Source of the DNA: Caldifarciminota bacterium | GTDB taxonomy: Bacteria > Hydrothermota > Hydrothermia > B15-G9 | Length of the DNA: 64,000 nt | Direction of reading: 5' to 3' | Assembly: GCA_015489175.1 (NCBI GenBank) | Contig: WGAI01000059.1 | Span: 22,286 to 86,285 of the forward strand | In this document: positions 61,666 to 64,000 of the stretch, piece after piece | Layout: each line of letters begins with the position of its first letter | How positions within the stretch are numbered: position 1 is the first letter of the stretch | The notes under the pieces: model-generated | Database searches by the model: none | Seen by the model: only the letters and a program-made list of their open reading frames with translations | Told to the model about the DNA's origin: nothing | Position numbers and translations under genes: made by a program

Positions 61666-64000
61666 TTATTTTTTCTTCTGTTTCTCCCTTGAAAGGCAAA
61701 CGGCAAACTCTATCATGTTGAGGATAAACATCATGATAACAATAATCAGCCCGAAAAGGAATGCTCTTTGTTTTCCGGATAGTCTCTCAAACGGCCCAAA
61801 TTTCAGAACAGCACCTCCTGTTAAGATTGCGATTATGAATTCACGAGTCCATTCCTTGATCTCTTTCAGGATATTGGGGAAAGTCTCCTTGAGACATCTT
61901 TTGACTGGTGTTTCCGTAAGCGACTCTTTCCACCAACCGATGAACGCCTCAACCGATTTCCGACACCTCAAAATGGCAAGCTTCTTTAAAAAAGCGTATA
62001 GGGATGGAAGCTTGACTTGCTTGATTTTCAGGATTTTCCTCATGAACTTGCCCAATTTTGAATGTTGCAATTTGTAATTCAGCTTTTGTTTCCATTCTTG
62101 ACCAGCCCATATTTGGATGGCCTTTTCAATGACTTCGGGTTCATCGCTTAATTCATAGAGCGCCAGCTCTGCCTCATATCGAACCCACGGATCCTCATCT
62201 TCCAGTTTCTCAACAATTTTCATGGCCACATCCCTATCCTTGATGCCGAGCTTACCGAGCGCATACACTGCCGCCTCTCTAACATCCGAATCCTCATCTT
62301 CCAGCCTCTCAGCAATTTTCATCACCACTTCCCTATCCTTGATGCCGAGCGAACCGAATACACGCACCGCCGCATATCGAACATCCGAATCCTTATGTTC
62401 CAGTTTCTCAACAATCTTCATGGCCACATCCCTATCCCTGATGCCTAACTTACCGAGCGCACGCACTGCCGCCCTTCGAACATCCGAATCCTTATCTTCC
62501 AGCCTCTCAAGGATCTTCATGGCCACATCCCTATCCCTGATGCCGAGCTTACCGAGCGCTTCCACTGCCGCATATCGAACACCCGAATCCTCATCTTCCA
62601 GCCTCTCAGCAATTTTCATCACCACATCAGTATCTCTGATGCCAAGCTCACCGAGCGCATACACTGCCTCCCTTCGAACATCCGAATTCTCATGCTCCAG
62701 CTTATCAACAATCTTCATGGCCACATCTCTATCCTTGATGCCGAGCGAACTGAGCGCTTCCACTGCCGCCCTCCGAACCCACGAATTACAATCTTCCAGC
62801 TTATCAACAATTTTCATCGCCACATCCCTATCCCTGATGCCGAGCGAACCGAGCGCATACACTGCCTCCCTTCGAACCCGCGAATCCCAATCTTCCAGCT
62901 TATCAACAACTTTCATGGCCACATCCCTATCCTTGATGCCGAGCTCAACGAGCACCAACACTGCCACCCTTCGAACCCACGGATGCTTATTTTCCAGCTT
63001 ATCAACAATCCTTATCACTATACCCTTGTCCCTGATGCCGAGCGAACCGAGCGCTTCTGCTGCATCATGTCGAACATCCGCATCCTCATTTTCCAATGCC
63101 TCAACCAGATCGGATAAAACGCTTAGGGGATATCCCATGGTGATAACTGCATCACGCCAGAGATCACTCCATAGATGCCATTCCCATTTTATATAATCTC
63201 TTTCCCCGGCCCACCTCCAACCTGGCATCTTCGAGATGATTTCGTCCCTGAGCCTGCCTTTGTAGCCCGTTTCGCCTGCGATGAGGCCAGCCATCAAAAG
63301 GTCACGGTGGAAAAGGAATTCATAATCGCTACCTGCATGCATGACCCTCCTGATGAAATCTTCGAGTTCTCTGCCTTTCAGCGAGCCGGCGAGCAGGAGG
63401 ATCGGTTCGCGCATGTCGGGACTGTGAAGGCAGTTACGGAGATAGCGCCATGCGACCCTTTTGTTCTCACGCCATCTGTCGAGAAGCCATTGCGAAAAGG
63501 AGTATTCGAGGAATGTTTTGTGCATGAAATAGAGGTCGCCGCCGACCTCGCCCACAACGCCCATGTCCTTCCGCAGGAACTCGATCCCCGCATGCGGCCT
63601 GACCTTCAGCCTGTTGCCCAAATCTTTCTCAAAGTCCGACAGGGATTTATTGAGCTTATCGACCGCGGAAAGTTTATTGGCTTCGTCTCTTGCGATTCTG
63701 CCACCGTGCTGGAACATCTCGACCGAAAGCGCCCTGAGCGCATCCATCACAGCGGAAAGCAGGTTTTTGACTCTATCTTTAAGCAGTGCATCGGCAGGCG
63801 TATGAACGAACTTGAACCCTTCGCCCGTCCAATTGACCCTTTCGATTTCGAGCGCGCCGAGCCGTTCGAGCGCCCTGAAAAACAGCCTTTTGACATGGAA
63901 TTCGTAAAAGTTCGACCGTGAACCCGCGTTTTTGAGGGTCTCAATCCCGCCAAAGAACGCCATCTCGATTGCCATCTTGAGCATCAACGGGTTCTCCAGC
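61666..64000 (-). CDS. NACHT/STAND-type NTPase C-terminal half with HEAT repeats and membrane tail (5' end beyond window)
   Basis: The minus-strand frame is open to the window edge; the first visible residues LENPLMLKMAIEMAFF match the end of a NACHT NTPase module, and FMHKTFLEYSFSQWLLDRW is the typical motif that follows it. The middle holds ten 33-residue HEAT (PBS-lyase-like) repeats, at 62134-63120. After them come a basic helix region and hydrophobic segments (FIIAILTGGAVLKFGPF, AFLFGLIIVIMMFILNMIEF), so the tail is likely membrane-inserted. NACHT proteins with repeat sensors are common prokaryotic immune and regulatory switches; a defence role is inference. The Walker motifs are outside the window. 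Confidence 0.72.
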   Translation of the reverse strand, partial: LENPLMLKMAIEMAFFGGIETLKNAGSRSNFYEFHVKRLFFRALERLGALEIERVNWTGEGFKFVHTPADALLKDRVKNLLSAVMDALRALSVEMFQHGGRIARDEANKLSAVDKLNKSLSDFEKDLGNRLKVRPHAGIEFLRKDMGVVGEVGGDLYFMHKTFLEYSFSQWLLDRWRENKRVAWRYLRNCLHSPDMREPILLLAGSLKGRELEDFIRRVMHAGSDYEFLFHRDLLMAGLIAGETGYKGRLRDEIISKMPGWRWAGERDYIKWEWHLWSDLWRDAVITMGYPLSVLSDLVEALENEDADVRHDAAEALGSLGIRDKGIVIRIVDKLENKHPWVRRVAVLVLVELGIKDRDVAMKVVDKLEDWDSRVRREAVYALGSLGIRDRDVAMKIVDKLEDCNSWVRRAAVEALSSLGIKDRDVAMKIVDKLEHENSDVRREAVYALGELGIRDTDVVMKIAERLEDEDSGVRYAAVEALGKLGIRDRDVAMKILERLEDKDSDVRRAAVRALGKLGIRDRDVAMKIVEKLEHKDSDVRYAAVRVFGSLGIKDREVVMKIAERLEDEDSDVREAAVYALGKLGIKDRDVAMKIVEKLEDEDPWVRYEAELALYELSDEPEVIEKAIQIWAGQEWKQKLNYKLQHSKLGKFMRKILKIKQVKLPSLYAFLKKLAILRCRKSVEAFIGWWKESLTETPVKRCLKETFPNILKEIKEWTREFIIAILTGGAVLKFGPFERLSGKQRAFLFGLIIVIMMFILNMIEFAVCLSREKQKKK
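62134..63120 (-). repeat. Ten near-identical 99-base coding repeats (HEAT units)
   Basis: Units follow VAMKIVDKLEDxDSxVRRxA then VxALGxLGIRDRD, with seven or eight very close at DNA level, spaced exactly 99 bases, for example the GATGCCGAGC element recurring near 62240, 62340, 62540 and 62735. The uniformity points to recent duplication or gene conversion. Confidence 0.9.

Noticed and set aside
62134-63120. Evenly spaced repeats that could be mistaken for a CRISPR array
   Set aside because: The units are adjoining, coding, 99 bases long and without unique spacers; they translate into HEAT repeats.
62222-63196. A 324-codon plus-strand frame rich in Ser/Thr with regular repeats
   Set aside because: It is the antisense shadow of the HEAT repeats; its apparent repeats mirror the 99-base coding units, and it has no ribosome site.
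1-64000. tRNA, rRNA and riboswitch signatures in intergenic gaps
   Set aside because: No TPsiC-like GTTCGA/AATCC arms, rRNA segments or recognisable riboswitch cores were found by eye; a covariance-model scan would be needed to exclude small RNAs.

Overview
The window looks like a chromosomal segment of an uncultivated, probably thermophilic, anaerobic bacterium with an outer membrane. Evidence for the envelope: three very large exported proteins that end in type IX secretion (T9SS)-like sorting domains, an OstA/LptA-like periplasmic protein and several lipoproteins. Evidence for lifestyle: a mannosyl-3-phosphoglycerate synthase/phosphatase pair (mannosylglycerate, a solute typical of thermophiles), V/A-type ATPase subunits A and B, hydrogenase maturation genes hypCDE, a NuoE-type subunit and an electron transfer flavoprotein. 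The mix fits deep-branching lineages of the FCB/WOR-3 (Stahlbacteria/Hydrothermae) type, but the phylum is an inference. No rRNA, tRNA or CRISPR array was recognised.

Layout. 1-5.7 kb (minus strand): partial nuoE with a cysteine-less ferredoxin-like neighbour, an ABC-class ATPase, pyrG, a beta-lactamase-like hydrolase and a GNAT acetyltransferase. 5.9-11 kb: a PfkB kinase, an M42 peptidase with an amidohydrolase, a GT4 glycosyltransferase and an M50 protease. 11-12.5 kb: speE-speD with a leader ORF and a consensus promoter, next to a decayed insertion sequence. 13.5-18.4 kb: a sugar-binding lipoprotein, then an overlapping operon mpgS-mpgP-unknown-MBL hydrolase. 18.4-24.4 kb: a repeat fragment, a DUF3782-like nuclease, an APC permease and V-ATPase A-B. 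25-30.6 kb: a subtilisin-like T9SS-type protease, a small lipoprotein, a divergent FdhD, a receiver-like protein and lepB. 30.9-41 kb: an OPT transporter, then a plus-strand run glyS-serS-ostA-rmuC-flavin reductase-comEC and a roadblock/V4R-like pair. 41-52.5 kb: etfBA, a C25-like exported protein, pth, lipoprotein, lipoate-ligase-like, hypCDE and two mobile-element fragments. 52.5-61.4 kb: the rpsF-ssb-rpsR-rplI operon, RseC-like, a phosphohexomutase, a third giant exported protein and pdxST. 61.7-64 kb: the C-terminal part of a NACHT/HEAT-repeat protein with a membrane tail, running off the window.

Two sequence-level patterns stand out. First, a 25-base terminal repeat of an IS481-like element occurs three times (12544-12568, 24328-24352, 52430-52454), each time exactly 7 bases upstream of the -35 hexamer of a good promoter (speD, V-ATPase A, rpsF). 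Second, many genes and operons end in long perfect hairpins closed by a GAA triloop, and one such terminator appears to have its arms separated by 55 bases that code for a lipoprotein signal peptide. The three giant secreted proteins share one roughly 200-residue domain beginning with a GPDxxGY motif, suggesting a common surface function.
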